Shown here one piece after another: positions 62,915 to 64,000 of a stretch of DNA of 64,000 nt (within the stretch, counting starts at the first letter, position 1; each line of letters begins with the position of its first letter). The stretch spans positions 124,001 to 188,000 of the forward strand of contig NZ_JAAMFG010000035.1 of assembly GCF_011064545.1 (NCBI RefSeq), read 5' to 3'. The stretch is from Wenzhouxiangella sp. XN24. Lineage in GTDB: Bacteria > Pseudomonadota > Gammaproteobacteria > Steroidobacterales > XN24. Both the position numbers and the translations under genes were made by a program. The notes under the pieces are model-generated. The model had not been told where the DNA came from, did no database searches, and saw only the letters and a list, made by a program, of their open reading frames with translations.

Positions 62915-64000
62915 TCACTTGAAGCTCGACCAGGATCCTGTTTCCAGCGCCTCCAGCAGCAAGTTCTTGCCTGGTTTCTTGAGGTCCTCCTCCGTATAGC
63001 CGGGATACCCTATGGGAGCTGTTTCCGGCGCGGGCTCGGCCTCGAGATTCTTGCTGCCGTAGAACTCGTCGCCAAGGTCATCGACTTGCTCGAGAGTCAT
63101 GGCGACCGGATCTTCCTTGAACGGGCTCGAACCCAAGAACGGAATGGGAGGAAGATAATCGAGAACGCACTGGAAAATCTTGAGAGCCTTCCGTCCTTTA
63201 ATCAGCGTGGGATCGTCCAGCGTTTCTCTAATGCTGATGCTGTCTTCAGCAACTTCGTTAGCCTTCTCGATATATTTCTTACCTTTTTCGGTCGGCGCAG
63301 AAATCTTATCGTAGAATTTCTTAGTTGCTGCGGCGAAATCGAAGAGCTTGTCAAATACCTTATTGAAAGACCACAGACCGGCTGGGTCGACTCGATTCAC
63401 CGGATCATTCATCGCGTACACGTAAAGATTAGTCTGGCCGCCGAGGAACAGAATCGGATCCTTGGAGGTCCATCTTCCCACTGAAGAGTCGTAGTCGCGC
63501 GCGCCGAATCGCACGAGAGTTGTATCCGGATCGTAAAGCCCGCCTGCGAATCCAAAAGGTTGAAATCCCGGCGCAGTATCACGCAAAACGTTACCGAACT
63601 CGTCATAATCGAGGCGTTGTACGATCGTGCCAGTGCCAATATCAACGACCAGTCGCACACTACCGATCTGGTCGGTAATCAGGCGATATGTCGCGCCGGC
63701 CCTGATCATGTATGCAGGTACGTTGACCGCGCCCGCGTAAACAAAATGGCTCATGATTGACCCGGTTCCGTCGAGTTCCGCAATTGGCTTCAAGCCGTCG
63801 AGATACAGAAAGCCCTTTACCAAGGTTCCGTCTATCGTCTTGCCAATCCGCCGATTTAAAGCATCGGTCTTGTACTCGATTAGACGCCCGTCCGGCAGCT
63901 CCACGGATCTCAGATTCCCAAGCGCGTCATAAGCGTAGCTCGTCGCTGTCCCATCAAGACTCTTTCGAATCAGGTCACCACGCGCATCGTACTGGTAAGT
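62915..64000 (-). CDS. RHS-repeat protein, C-terminal part (5' end outside window)
   Basis: Open from the window edge; the visible 361 residues are the C-terminal end of an RHS/YD-repeat protein. YD repeats are at the beginning (YQYDARGDLIRKS, YAYDALGNLRSVELPDGRLIEYKTD). The RHS core follows (FVYAGAVNVPAYM, LITDQIGSVRLVVD, YDEFGNVLRD, FGFAGGLYDPDTTLVRFGARDYDSSVGRWTSKDPILFLGG) and ends in DPAGLW near residue 208. The last ~150 residues are a different, AT-richer tip (KVFDKLFDFAAATKKFYDKIS, DDPTLIKGRKALKIFQCVLDYLPPIPFLG). Such tips are often toxins released from the RHS shell; this one I do not recognise. No obvious immunity gene follows. Confidence 0.88.
   Translation of the reverse strand, partial: TYQYDARGDLIRKSLDGTATSYAYDALGNLRSVELPDGRLIEYKTDALNRRIGKTIDGTLVKGFLYLDGLKPIAELDGTGSIMSHFVYAGAVNVPAYMIRAGATYRLITDQIGSVRLVVDIGTGTIVQRLDYDEFGNVLRDTAPGFQPFGFAGGLYDPDTTLVRFGARDYDSSVGRWTSKDPILFLGGQTNLYVYAMNDPVNRVDPAGLWSFNKVFDKLFDFAAATKKFYDKISAPTEKGKKYIEKANEVAEDSISIRETLDDPTLIKGRKALKIFQCVLDYLPPIPFLGSSPFKEDPVAMTLEQVDDLGDEFYGSKNLEAEPAPETAPIGYPGYTEEDLKKPGKNLLLEALETGSWSSFK

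Overview
The window is a high-GC gammaproteobacterial chromosome segment. The class is fairly sure from the rnhA-dnaQ pair, an MvaT-family silencer, Wzi/Wza/Wzz-type capsule genes and a TAXI-TRAP transporter. The order is not resolved; a Chromatiales/Xanthomonadales-like lineage with Na+/H+ circulation is my guess. No tRNA, rRNA or CRISPR was seen. GC is high at both ends, with a clearly AT-richer, horizontally acquired-looking centre (about 25.7-37.7 kb).

Layout. 0-3.5 kb: the 3' part of rnhA, dnaQ, and a secreted sugar-dehydrogenase/dihaem lipoprotein. 3.8-11.2 kb: a nine-gene, minus-strand, translationally coupled cation/proton antiporter operon in the order E-F-G-(A C-terminus+B fusion)-C-D-D-small protein-D. 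This is the order of archaeal Mbh-type modules rather than the classical bacterial mrpABCDEFG. 11.5-15.6 kb: a UDP-sugar dehydrogenase, a UDP-glucuronate 4-epimerase and pgi. 15.7-19.4 kb: an MvaT-like silencer with its terminator, NDH-2, and three toxin-antitoxin-type loci (two pairs and one orphan HicB).

19.7-49.2 kb: a capsule/exopolysaccharide locus. It holds wzi, a Wza-like SLBB exporter, wzz, wecB, wecC, a pyruvyltransferase, a Wzx flippase, a candidate polymerase, three glycosyltransferases, two heparinase-II/III-like proteins, two Gfo/Idh-type oxidoreductases, cysD/cysNC and wecA. Its core (wecB to a GT4) lies between two copies of the same decayed IS3-family relic in direct orientation. 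It also contains an intact IS2-group element and more IS debris. The gene content suggests a ManNAcA-containing, pyruvylated and possibly sulfated polymer, started on undecaprenyl phosphate by WecA and handled by a Wzx/Wzy-type route.

49.3-59.1 kb: a TAXI-TRAP transporter, an EAL/HDOD regulator, then ugd, manC and manB for nucleotide-sugar supply. 59.1-64 kb: an ECF sigma factor with a short Ser/Thr kinase, a secreted protein with a strong terminator, a lipoprotein, a manB gene fragment, and the 3' end of an RHS-repeat protein.

The least explained structure is a family of intergenic elements ending in outward-facing CGGTCCGACCCG. They bound spacers next to the antiporter operon, the TAXI gene, the EAL/HDOD gene, ugd and manC, and one copy supplies the last codons of ugd.
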